A DNA stretch of 43,673 nucleotides from Streptomyces luteolus. Its GTDB lineage: Bacteria; Actinomycetota; Actinomycetes; Streptomycetales; Streptomycetaceae. Shown here in pieces: positions 16,220 through 23,615 of this stretch. A program made the translations under genes and the position numbers. Position 1 is the stretch's first letter. Each line of letters begins with the position of its first letter. The notes below the pieces were generated by a model. That model searched no databases, was not told the origin of the DNA, and saw only the letters and a program-made list of their open reading frames with translations. The stretch is from the NCBI RefSeq assembly GCF_029968015.1, contig NZ_JASCIS010000060.1:1-43673 (forward strand). The letters are read 5' to 3'.

Positions 16220-16636
16220 TCAGCAGTTGAGGCTGAGGACCCGGTCCACCGCTATCTCCAGGACGACCCGTCCCGGCGGGTTCGGCGGCGGCGAGAAGTA
16301 GCGCTTGGCGTACCGCCGTACCCCTTCGGCGACCCGCGTGGGCTCGGCGGAGACCTGCGCCGTGCCTTCCAGGGTGACCCAGCAGAAGCCCTCGGCCTGG
16401 CAGAGCGCGACCCGTGACCCCGGCGCCGCGAGGATGTTCCTGGCTTTGCGCGAGGTGTCCACGGTCAGTACGCGGGCGGTGCCCGCCCCGGCGTCCCAGG
16501 TGAAGCGTACGGCCGTCACATGGGGACTGCCGTCGGGCCTGAGCGTGGTCAGGGTGCCGATCTGCGGCGTGGACAGGAAGTCCTCGACCGTGGGTGACAC
16601 CGCGGCCGGGCGGGTGCCTTGGTGGGGCTGCGACAT
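16220..16636 (-). CDS. PPOX-fold flavin/F420-binding oxidoreductase
   Basis: The 138-residue protein has the split-barrel pattern of pyridoxamine-5'-phosphate-oxidase-like F420-dependent reductases: IGTLTTLRPDGSPHVTAVRF, then VDTSRKARNILAAPGSRVALC and FCWVTLEGTAQV. Such proteins reduce substrates with F420H2 or bind FMN. It could serve a tailoring reduction in this pathway, but a housekeeping or redox-stress role is possible. Its stop faces the stop of the convergent NTF2-like gene, 14 bases away. The frame extends to 16669; the ATG at 16636 fits the fold start. Confidence 0.75.
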   Translation of the reverse strand: MSQPHQGTRPAAVSPTVEDFLSTPQIGTLTTLRPDGSPHVTAVRFTWDAGAGTARVLTVDTSRKARNILAAPGSRVALCQAEGFCWVTLEGTAQVSAEPTRVAEGVRRYAKRYFSPPPNPPGRVVLEIAVDRVLSLNC

Positions 16637-16683
16637 CGTCCGGTACCTCTTCCTTCCTGTGGCACGCACTGCTTACGGCTTTC

Positions 16684-16706
16684 GGCAGGCTCGGCAGCAG
16701 CCTGCC
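16684..16706. terminator. Weak stem-loop downstream of the PPTase gene
   Basis: GGCAGGCT and AGCCTGCC form an 8-bp stem with a 7-base loop, 68 bases past the PPTase stop. No T-tract follows, so it is a weak terminator candidate for the second ARO/CYC operon. Confidence 0.3.
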
Positions 16707-16773
16707 TTCCGGTGCTCGAATCCCGCTGTACCGCTGTTCCGCTCGGCCCGGGGTGGGATGTACCGGTACCGCG

Positions 16774-17724
16774 TCAGATGTCCACGGCCGGCCCCCGCTG
16801 TTGCCCGGGCGGGGCCAGCGCCGTGAGCAGCCCCTGGTCGAGCATGGTGCCGACAGAGGTGTCCCCGTCCGGGTCGAGCCCGGCGTCGTGACAGGCGGCG
16901 CTGAGCAGATAGCGGCCGAGCACCGAGTGGGTGGCGAAGGCCCAGTCGTCGCCGGGTACCTCGGTGCCGTCGGGGGTGCGCAGGCCGCCGGCGGCGAGCC
17001 CGAAGCCGAACGTGGTGAACGCGAGCCGCATGCCCTGCCCGAGCGCTTTGGTGTACGCCTCCTTCAGCGTCCACAGGCGCAGCGTGCACGCGGCCCGCTG
17101 TTCCTCGGGCAGCGCGTCAAGTTCCGCGGCCTCCGCCGGGGTGCACATCTGGGAGCGCACCAGGGCGAAGTCGAGCCGCCGGTCGGCGCGTTCGGCGTCC
17201 AGGCCGATCCGGCCCATCCGGCTGATCCCCACGGCCATCAGCTCCCCGGTATGGGTGAGGGCCACGTCGACCTGGTCGAGGCCGCGCAGGTACGGGCGGC
17301 CGCTGAGCCGGTAGGCGATATCGATGTCCTCGGGCGCGATACCGAGCGCGGCCGCGACGGTGTACTTGATGAGCAGCCGCGAGGCAGCGAACCGACAGCG
17401 CACCACAGGGTCCTGGGTGTCGGCATAGCGACCGAAGTCGCGGCCGAGCAGGGGCCCGAGGCGCGTGGTGGTGAGCACCGCGGGCAGCCACTCGGTCCAG
17501 GTCGCGTACGCCACCGCGGTACCGCGGTCCCGGAGGTCCGCACGGATCTGCCGCCAGGAGCTGTCCGGGCGCGGGATGTGCACGGGCGGGGCCACGGCAC
17601 TGCCGTGGGCGGTGGCATGGGCGATGGCGTCACCTCTGCGCCCGCCGGCCTTCGCCGAAGCCTCGCTGTCCTGCTGGTGCACGGCGTTCACCCCCTCCAG
17701 TCGTACTGCTTCATCCCGGGTCAC
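16774..17724 (-). CDS. Sfp-type 4'-phosphopantetheinyl transferase
   Basis: This 316-residue protein shows the PPTase signature blocks: VDVALTHTGELMAVGIS, the Mg-binding GLDAERADRR, and LRLWTLKEAYTKALGQG (WxxKEAxxKA). It converts apo-ACP to holo-ACP and may serve the ACP at 9865-10140. Its GTG start overlaps the acyl-CoA dehydrogenase stop (GTGA), so it is the last gene of the operon. An N-terminal extension of about 70 residues precedes the catalytic part. A PPTase inside a type II PKS cluster is uncommon because a housekeeping enzyme usually does the job. Confidence 0.88.
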   Translation of the reverse strand: MTRDEAVRLEGVNAVHQQDSEASAKAGGRRGDAIAHATAHGSAVAPPVHIPRPDSSWRQIRADLRDRGTAVAYATWTEWLPAVLTTTRLGPLLGRDFGRYADTQDPVVRCRFAASRLLIKYTVAAALGIAPEDIDIAYRLSGRPYLRGLDQVDVALTHTGELMAVGISRMGRIGLDAERADRRLDFALVRSQMCTPAEAAELDALPEEQRAACTLRLWTLKEAYTKALGQGMRLAFTTFGFGLAAGGLRTPDGTEVPGDDWAFATHSVLGRYLLSAACHDAGLDPDGDTSVGTMLDQGLLTALAPPGQQRGPAVDI

Positions 17725-19517
17725 ACGCTTCGTACTGCGCCCTGTGCCGCCCCGGCGAGCCGCATTCCGTACAGGTCGAAGCTCCGTCCCCGCCGGTAGC
17801 GGTCGAGGAGTCCGGCGGCAAGGTCCTGGCTGACGCCGTCCGGGAGTTCGGGGACGGCGAGGCCGAGGCGGCGGCCGATCCGGCTGAGGGCGAGCAGCGC
17901 CCAGTCGGGCCCGGCGAGCAGCCCGCTGTCCGGGGCACCCCGGTCCGCGTTCTCGCGGACGGCGAGGCTGGCGGCGGCGGCGAGCAGCAGGCAGTACCGG
18001 TCGAGGAGGACGTACGCGGCCGGGTCGAGGGCACTGGCCTCCAGGCGGGCGGAGAGCGCGGCGCACCGCTCGGCCAGGGTCCGCACCTCGGCGGCGAAGG
18101 ACCGGGCGAGGTCGGCGAGCGCCGCCCAGCGGGGGCCGCGTGAGCTCTGCCCGTCGAGCCGGGCGGCGGCGCCGAGGAGTGCGGTGAGCAGCCCGTCGCA
18201 GCCGTTCTGCGGGTCGCGGGGGTCGGCGTCGAGCCGCCGGAAGTCGAGGGTGGTGCGGTCGCCGCCGGGCGTGAAGAGCCCGGCGGGCGCCTCGTGGGTG
18301 TGTGCGTCACGCCGGCCGGTGTGGGCCAGGGTGCGCAGGTGCGGGACGAGTACGGCCTGAATGTCGGCGGTGCCCGCGTGCCCGAGGCCGGCCATCGGCA
18401 GGTCGCGGACGAGTTTCTGGAAGCCGCCGTAGGCCGGGCTCCGGTCGTAGCCGCGGGCGCCGAGCACCGCGGCAAGCTCGTCGAGGTCCTCGTGGAGCAG
18501 CGCGGAGACGGCGTACTTGACGGCCGCGGACGGGATGAGGGCGTGCTCGGGTGCGAGGTCGAGCAGCCTGAGCCCGGTGACGGCAAGACTGTCGCAGGCG
18601 AGCAGGTCGGCGAAGACCCCGGCGAGCACCCGGCCGCGGCGGCCGCGCGGGACGGTGCCGTGGGGCGACTCGGTGGCGGCGCGTACGGCGTACCGCAGCG
18701 CGCTGTCCATCCCGGCGACGAGGGCGCTGCCGGACACGAGAGCGCGGCTCACCTGGAAGGTGCGCAGGGAGAGGGAGACCCCTTCGCCGAAGCGGCCGAT
18801 GAGGGCGTTGGCGGGCACGGGGCAGTCTTTGAGCTCGAGGCCTGCGTAGTGGGCGCCGCGCATGCCCTGGGTGCGGGCGCGGGGCAGCCGGTGGATGGCG
18901 CCGGACGGCAGCCGGTCGGTTTCGAGGAGGAACGCGGAGTGGCTGTCGGGGCCGTTGCCGGGTGCGGTGCGGACGTAGGCGACGAAGGCCTCGGCGCGGT
19001 CGGCGTTGATCACGACTTCCTTGCGGCCGTCCACGAGGTAGCCGCCCCCGGGTGCGGGGCGGGCGGTGTACTCGCCCCGCAGGATCGCGTTGGCGTGGGC
19101 GAACTCGCGGTGCAGGATGGTGATCCGGCCGCCGTCGAGCAGTCGCCGCGCGGTGGCGTGGCGCTGCCGTGCGTCGCCCGCGGTCCATACGACCGAGGCG
19201 GCGAACAGGGCGGTCATCCCGGCGCCGAAGCCGAGCGCCACGTCGCGCCGGAACACCGGCCGCAGCACCTGGGCGAGTTCTTCGACACCGGTGAGACGCC
19301 CCCCGAGGTCGCGCGGTACGAACTCGGCGCCGAGACCCGCTGCGCCGAGCAACTCCTCGGTGGCCGCGGGGACTTGACGCCGCTCGTCGGCGGCGAGGAG
19401 CGCCTCCTGCCCGTGCGGGTTGCCGGGCTCGAAGGGGTCACCGAGCAACTCCTCGACGTACCGGGCCCGTGCCACGGCCGCGGATGTTCCGGCGGCCACG
19501 GTCAGGCTCTGGTTCAC
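17721..19517 (-). CDS. Acyl-CoA dehydrogenase-family flavoprotein
   Basis: The 598-residue protein has the acyl-CoA dehydrogenase layout: a helical N-domain with FVPRDLGGRLTGVEELAQVL, a central barrel with RGEYTARPAPGGGYLVDGRK and RTQGMRGAHYAGLELKDCPV, and a helical C-domain with VLGARGYDRSPAYGGFQKL. It is longer than the usual 380-400 residues, with about 150 extra C-terminal residues, so it resembles large acyl-CoA-oxidase-like members. It may desaturate or oxidise a CoA- or ACP-bound intermediate. The GTG at 19517 is preferred over the frame start at 19532 because GGAGG lies six bases upstream. Confidence 0.82.
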   Translation of the reverse strand: MNQSLTVAAGTSAAVARARYVEELLGDPFEPGNPHGQEALLAADERRQVPAATEELLGAAGLGAEFVPRDLGGRLTGVEELAQVLRPVFRRDVALGFGAGMTALFAASVVWTAGDARQRHATARRLLDGGRITILHREFAHANAILRGEYTARPAPGGGYLVDGRKEVVINADRAEAFVAYVRTAPGNGPDSHSAFLLETDRLPSGAIHRLPRARTQGMRGAHYAGLELKDCPVPANALIGRFGEGVSLSLRTFQVSRALVSGSALVAGMDSALRYAVRAATESPHGTVPRGRRGRVLAGVFADLLACDSLAVTGLRLLDLAPEHALIPSAAVKYAVSALLHEDLDELAAVLGARGYDRSPAYGGFQKLVRDLPMAGLGHAGTADIQAVLVPHLRTLAHTGRRDAHTHEAPAGLFTPGGDRTTLDFRRLDADPRDPQNGCDGLLTALLGAAARLDGQSSRGPRWAALADLARSFAAEVRTLAERCAALSARLEASALDPAAYVLLDRYCLLLAAAASLAVRENADRGAPDSGLLAGPDWALLALSRIGRRLGLAVPELPDGVSQDLAAGLLDRYRRGRSFDLYGMRLAGAAQGAVRSV

Positions 19518-19601
19518 GTGGGACCTCCACACTCCGGCCCGTCCGGCCGCTGCGGACGGGCGAGTTCAGCGCGATATCGGGGTCTGGGGGCGCGGCCCCG
19601 C

Positions 19602-20597
19602 TCAACTCCCGTAGGCCAGGGCCCTCTCCGCATGCTCCTTGGCCAGGCGCAACGTCGCCGCGCTCTCCCGGGCAAGGCGCGTGCGCAGCGCCTCCCGGGC
19701 GGCCCGGGGTGCCTGGGCCCCGCCCCCGAAACGCTCCCGGACCCCGTCCTCGTCGAGCACCGCGTGATGCCGCGCGACGACGATGACCCCTGCCCCCGAG
19801 GCATCGGGCTCGACCGACCACTCCCCCGTGTGCGCGGCGAGCAGCGCGAGCCGCTCGCTGTCCCGGATCTCCTTGTAGACGATGCGCTCGGCGTGCGGGA
19901 ACCCGATCCGTGCCGACTCGGTCGTACGGAGGGTCCCGTCCGCGCCGGGCACGTCCACGGTCATGAACTGGATGCCGGGCCGGTGCTCGGCGATGTCCAT
20001 CCGGGTGGCGCCGGGCACGGCGTCGGCCCGGTCGCCGAAGCGGTACAGGAACGCGTAGACGTGCTCGCCGAGTTCACCGGATCCGCCGGGCCTGTCGATG
20101 TGCACGGAGTCCTCGAAGGACAGGACGAGGTCGTCCAGGCGCCGCCACCGCTCGGCGAGCTGCTTGAGGTTGCCGAGCGCGGCCCTGCTGTTGTCAGCGG
20201 TGGCCCGCTTGACCCAGTCGACGTCGGCGCGAGCGTTGTCGGCGACGGTGAAGTCGTTGTGCAAGGTGACGAGGGACCGCTCGGGGCCGCGCTGCTCGAC
20301 GACCCAGCGTCCGCCCATGGACGTCACGGGTGCGGGCACCAGCTCCTGGCGGAAGTCCACGCGGTGGCCGACGGGGTCCAGGGTTCGCCGCGTGATCCAG
20401 GACTTGATCTCGCCGTTGGCGGTGACCCACATCCGCAGCCGCTCCTGCCTCCCGTCGAACTCGAGCTGTTCGACGTGGACGGTGGGCGGCAGGAAGACGG
20501 GCCAGCGCAGCGCGTCGGCGATCAGGCCGTAGAGCACGCCCGCCGGTGCGTCCACCGTCGCGTGGTGAGCCGTACGGTGCACAGGCGCGAGGTACAT
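19602..20597 (-). CDS. Di-domain aromatase/cyclase (SRPBCC fold), copy 2
   Basis: This 331-residue paralogue of 8004-8957 has first half HATVDAPAGVLYGLIADALRWP and FLPPTVHVEQLEFDG-QERLRMWVTANGEIKSW. The second half is LVLSFEDSVHIDRPGGSGELGEHVYAFL. Conserved segments TLDP...FRQE.PAP..MGG.W.VE align with copy 1, but the proteins are clearly diverged. It heads an operon with the acyl-CoA dehydrogenase and PPTase. A SARP-type operator lies about 110 bases upstream. GAGAGGGG precedes the ATG at 20597. It may act on a different intermediate or chain length, or be a redundant copy. Confidence 0.88.
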   Translation of the reverse strand: MYLAPVHRTAHHATVDAPAGVLYGLIADALRWPVFLPPTVHVEQLEFDGRQERLRMWVTANGEIKSWITRRTLDPVGHRVDFRQELVPAPVTSMGGRWVVEQRGPERSLVTLHNDFTVADNARADVDWVKRATADNSRAALGNLKQLAERWRRLDDLVLSFEDSVHIDRPGGSGELGEHVYAFLYRFGDRADAVPGATRMDIAEHRPGIQFMTVDVPGADGTLRTTESARIGFPHAERIVYKEIRDSERLALLAAHTGEWSVEPDASGAGVIVVARHHAVLDEDGVRERFGGGAQAPRAAREALRTRLARESAATLRLAKEHAERALAYGS

Positions 20598-20707
20598 CCG
20601 CAACACCCCTCTCGTCTCGGACTGCGGGGAGGCCCGGCGGCGGCAGGGTTGCGGCCGGCCGCCCTGTCCAGGCTCACCATGGACTGTGTCCTGACCGGGT
20701 GGAGATC

Positions 20708-20736
20708 GGCTCGCTCGCGCCTCGACAACGGCTCGA
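20708..20736 (-). promoter_or_regulatory. Candidate SARP operator: three 11-bp-spaced heptamers
   Basis: Read on the minus strand, TCGAGCC (20730-20736), TCGAGGC (20719-20725) and GCGAGCC (20708-20714) are spaced exactly 11 bases. This matches the TCGAGNN direct repeats bound by SARPs. It lies upstream of the copy-2 ARO/CYC gene. No convincing -10 follows at the usual 8 bases, so the exact promoter is uncertain. Confidence 0.55.
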
Positions 20737-20854
20737 ATCCGCAGGCGGGCGCGGCGCGGGCGGATCCGGGCAGGCGGAGCTCTTGCGCTCCTCCATCGGC
20801 CGTCGAGCGGAGTGCCCTGCCACGGGGTGCCGTCGCGCCGTGCGCACAGCAGAA

Positions 20855-20880
20855 GGTCCCCGCGGAGAACCGCGGGGACC
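20855..20880. terminator. Stem-loop terminator after the carboxylase beta gene
   Basis: GGTCCCCGCGG - AGAA - CCGCGGGGACC forms a perfect 11-bp GC-rich stem 19 bases past the carboxylase stop. It separates the carboxylase unit from the copy-2 ARO/CYC operon. As often in Streptomyces, no long U-tract follows. Confidence 0.7.
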
Positions 20881-20899
20881 GATATGCGGCGGCCGTCGC

Positions 20900-22492
20900 T
20901 CACTGCGGCGGGTTGCCGTGCTTGCGGGACGGCAGATCCGCGTGCTTGGTACGGAGCATCGCAAGGGCAGCGATGACGACTTCACGGGTCTCGGACGGGT
21001 CGATGACGTCGTCGACGAGACCCCGCTCGGCCGCGTAGTACGGGTGCATCAGCTCGGCCTTGTACTCCTTGACCATGCGCGCCCGCATCGTCTCCGGATC
21101 GTCCGCCTCGGCGATCTGCCGCCGGAAGATCACATTCGCGGCACCCTCGGCACCCATGACCGCGATCTCGTTCGTCGGCCACGCATACGTCAGGTCCGCG
21201 CCGATGGACTGCGAGTCCATGACGATGTAAGCACCGCCGTACGCCTTCCGCAGAATCAACGAGATCCGCGGCACGGTCGCGTTGCAGTACGCGTACAGCA
21301 GCTTCGCGCCGTGCCGGATGATGCCGCCGTGCTCCTGGTCCACACCCGGCAGGAAGCCCGGCACGTCGAGCAGCGTGACGATCGGGATGTTGAAGGCATC
21401 GCACATCTGCACGAAACGCGCGGCCTTCTCGGAGGCCTCGATGTCGAGGACACCGGCGAGCGCCTGCGGCTGGTTGGCGACGATCCCGACCACCCGGCCG
21501 TCCAGGCGGGCGAGCGCACACACGATGTTGCGGGCCCAGCGCTCATGCACTTCCAAGTAGTCGCCGTCGTCGACGAGTTCCTCGATCACCTTGTGCATGT
21601 CGTACGGCCGGTTGCCGTCCGCCGGGACCAGATCGAGCAGCACGTCCGAACGCCGGTCGGCCGGATCGTCGCAGGCCACGACGGGCAGGTTCTCGCGGTT
21701 GTTCCCGGGCAGCATCGACAACAGGTAGCGGACCTCGGCGATGCAGGTCTCCTCGTCGTCGTACGCGAAATGCGCGACGCCGCTCGTCTCCGCGTGCACA
21801 TCCGCGCCGCCCAGACCGTTCTGGGTGATCTCCTCACCCGTCACCGCCTTCACCACGTCCGGGCCGGTGATGAACATCTGCGAGGTGTCCCGCACCATGA
21901 ACACGAAGTCCGTCAGAGCAGGCGAGTAGGCGGCGCCGCCCGCGCACGGGCCGAGCATCACCGAGATCTGCGGGATCACACCGCTCGCCCTGGTGTTGCG
22001 CTGGAAGATCCCCCCGTACCCCGCGAGCGCGCTCACACCCTCCTGGATACGGGCGCCCGCGCCGTCGTTGAGCGAGACCAGCGGCGCACCCGCCGCAAGG
22101 GCCATGTCCATGATCTTGTGAATCTTCGTCGCGTGCGCCTCACCCAGCGCGCCGCCGAAGATCCGGAAATCATGCGCGTACACGAACACGGTCCGGCCCT
22201 CGACCCTCCCCCACCCCGTGATCACACCGTCGGTGTACGGCCTCCTGCTCTCCAAGCCGAAACCCGTCGCCCGGTGCCTGCGCAGCTGCTCGACCTCGTT
22301 GAAGCTGCCCGGGTCGAGCAGCAACTCGATCCGCTCGCGGGCCGTCAGCTTGCCCTTGGCGTGCTGGGCCTCGGTCGCCTTCTGGCTCGGTCCGGCCTCG
22401 GCCTGCACACGTACCGCGTGCAGTTCGGCCACCCGGCCCCGGGAGTCAGCAGGCTCCTTGTGGACCGGAACGGTCTCTTGGATCACCGTCAC
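20900..22492 (-). CDS. Acyl-CoA carboxylase beta subunit (carboxyltransferase)
   Basis: This 530-residue carboxyltransferase of the PccB/AccB/JadN family carries ARIQEGVSALAGYGGIF, PCAGGAAYSPALTDF (first oxyanion region) and LRKAYGGAYIVMDS (second). It transfers CO2 from carboxybiotin to acetyl- or propionyl-CoA, giving malonyl- or methylmalonyl-CoA extender units. The GTG start has GAGGAA six bases upstream, and the epsilon subunit ends 16 bases before it. No biotin-carboxylase alpha subunit is in the window, so it must use one encoded elsewhere. Codon choice (many TCG/ATC runs and ACC/CTC) is strongly biased, like a highly expressed housekeeping gene. Confidence 0.93.
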   Translation of the reverse strand: MTVIQETVPVHKEPADSRGRVAELHAVRVQAEAGPSQKATEAQHAKGKLTARERIELLLDPGSFNEVEQLRRHRATGFGLESRRPYTDGVITGWGRVEGRTVFVYAHDFRIFGGALGEAHATKIHKIMDMALAAGAPLVSLNDGAGARIQEGVSALAGYGGIFQRNTRASGVIPQISVMLGPCAGGAAYSPALTDFVFMVRDTSQMFITGPDVVKAVTGEEITQNGLGGADVHAETSGVAHFAYDDEETCIAEVRYLLSMLPGNNRENLPVVACDDPADRRSDVLLDLVPADGNRPYDMHKVIEELVDDGDYLEVHERWARNIVCALARLDGRVVGIVANQPQALAGVLDIEASEKAARFVQMCDAFNIPIVTLLDVPGFLPGVDQEHGGIIRHGAKLLYAYCNATVPRISLILRKAYGGAYIVMDSQSIGADLTYAWPTNEIAVMGAEGAANVIFRRQIAEADDPETMRARMVKEYKAELMHPYYAAERGLVDDVIDPSETREVVIAALAMLRTKHADLPSRKHGNPPQ

Positions 22493-22508
22493 AACAGGTT
22501 CCTCCCCT

Positions 22509-22733
22509 TCAGTGCCAGCTGTGCGGTGCGCGGTAGGACGCGTCGCACTCCCAGCGTTGCCAGCCTCCGCCGGCGGTGTCGTCGAGGGTCTCGTCCGCGG
22601 TCCGGTTACCGCGGGCGGCGGCGAGTACGGACAGCAACACCACGGTCACTGCCGCGACTTCGGTCTCGTCGGCAGCTCCGCGCTCGATCCGCACCACGTC
22701 GCCCGCGTGGGTGCCTGCGTCCACGTCCACCAC
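22509..22733 (-). CDS. Acyl-CoA carboxylase epsilon subunit
   Basis: This 74-residue protein has VRIERGAADETEVAAVTVVL at the N-terminus and GGWQRWECDASYRAPHSWH at the C-terminus, the two conserved blocks of actinobacterial AccE/PccE subunits, joined by a low-complexity linker. It stimulates the carboxyltransferase complex and is normally encoded next to the beta subunit, as here. Two in-frame GTGs (22733 and 22727) lie 4 and 10 bases after AGGAGG; I list the longer form. Confidence 0.88.
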   Translation of the reverse strand: MVDVDAGTHAGDVVRIERGAADETEVAAVTVVLLSVLAAARGNRTADETLDDTAGGGWQRWECDASYRAPHSWH

Positions 22734-22833
22734 ACCTCCTCAGCTTTTCGGCCACCATCGGCGCGGCTCCTCAAGACCCGCTAGGGACCGCCTCAACACC
22801 CTCGCGACACCTCCCTCGACGCCTCCTTCTCGT

Positions 22834-23029
22834 CTAGGGCCTGTCCGGCGGATCTTCGCGGAGCAGCCCGCGGCGTCTGGTGCGTGCTCTCGGCGTGCGC
22901 CCGGATCGCCCTCGTACTGGACGTACTTGGGTGATTCGGGCGTGCGGCGAGTGGGGGTCCCCCCGGCCGAAGGCTGGGGGAGCGTGCCAGGCGTCGTGGG
23001 CCCGCGAAGATCCGCCGGACAGGCCCTAG
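22834..23029. mobile_element. MITE-like element with 28-bp perfect terminal inverted repeats
   Basis: The 196-base element starts and ends with identical 28-base inverted repeats (22834-22861 and 23002-23029) beginning CTAGGGCCTGTCCGGCGG. The interior has no coding capacity and contains a G-rich palindromic stretch (CCCCCGGCC...GGCTGGGGG, about 22958-22981). The outer CTAG may be a target duplication or part of the repeat. It looks like a non-autonomous transposable element, of a type I believe common in Streptomyces; no transposase is present. It separates the small ORF at 23026-23160 from the epsilon subunit. Confidence 0.7.
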
Positions 23030-23160
23030 TCGATACCTCGAACGATGTGCGGCTCGTCGGCGACGGTGGCGTCGTCGTCCGTTCCCGCAAGCAGCAGGGG
23101 TGGGGCCCAGGGCGGAATGCAGTGGAACGGGCTGCCGTACTCGTGTGGGACTTCGTGCAC
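23026..23160 (-). CDS. Small ORF of 44 residues behind a SARP-type operator; stop lies in the MITE end
   Basis: The frame starts at GTG 23160 with AAGGGAG six bases upstream and runs to a TAG in the terminal CTAG of the MITE-like element. The peptide begins VHEVPHEYGSPFHCIPPWAP and ends TVADEPHIVRGID, and most codons end in G or C. It lies about 57 bases downstream of a predicted -10 following six SARP heptamers. I do not recognise the family. It may be a genuine small protein, or the 5' part of a longer gene cut by the insertion. Confidence 0.5.
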   Translation of the reverse strand: MHEVPHEYGSPFHCIPPWAPPLLLAGTDDDATVADEPHIVRGID

Positions 23161-23615
23161 CGAGTGCTCCCTTCGCCGGGGCCCACGACTGTGGTCCCTG
23201 GACGGTTTTCTGCACCATGTCGGCGCGCGGTCAACATCCGCTCAAGGGCATCTCGATCGCCCCTTGCACCGTGCTTGAACGGCAGTTGAGCGATGAGCAC
23301 TGCGGAATTGCGTTGGGCGGGCATCGCGCGTACGGGACGGCGGGCGGGCACGGCCGGTGTCGGCGCCGGAGCGGGCGCGGAACGGGCGGGGCGGCGCAGA
23401 AGCCGCGGGGGCGGCGCAGAAGCCGCGGGCGGCGCCGGGTGGCCGGGCCGAGGGAGGCGCGGTGAGAACTCGCGCAGCAGGGTGCCCACGTCAGGGGGCA
23501 GAGGGCCCTTCAGGTCCCGGTGAGGAACGTTGCCGTACGCGTGGCGCAGGGCAGGCGACCGACGCGTGGCCCGGGGGCGGGAAGACAGTCGGCCGCGGCG
23601 GTCCGGCCCCGGGCG
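23161..23615. promoter_or_regulatory. Intergenic region between SARP 1 and the small ORF/carboxylase unit
   Basis: These 455 bases hold the six-heptamer SARP operator (23228-23289) and a 20-base tandem duplication (about 23389-23430, unit containing GGCGGCGCAGAAGCCGCG). The stretch between the duplication and the SARP 1 stop is G-rich and shows no convincing gene on either strand. Confidence 0.6.
23228..23289 (-). promoter_or_regulatory. SARP operator: six heptamers at 11-bp period
   Basis: On the minus strand, in order: TCAACTG (23283-23289), TCAAGCA (23272), GCAAGGG (23261), TCGAGAT (23250), TTGAGCG (23239) and TTGACCG (23228-23234), each exactly 11 bases apart. This is the classic SARP direct-repeat layout. 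Eight bases after the last unit comes CATGGT, the expected -10 position. Transcription would run left into the small ORF and the carboxylase subunits. Confidence 0.72.

Noticed and set aside
23389..23430. 20-base tandem duplication as a regulatory array
   Set aside because: Only two units and GC-rich low complexity; a replication slippage product is the simplest explanation.
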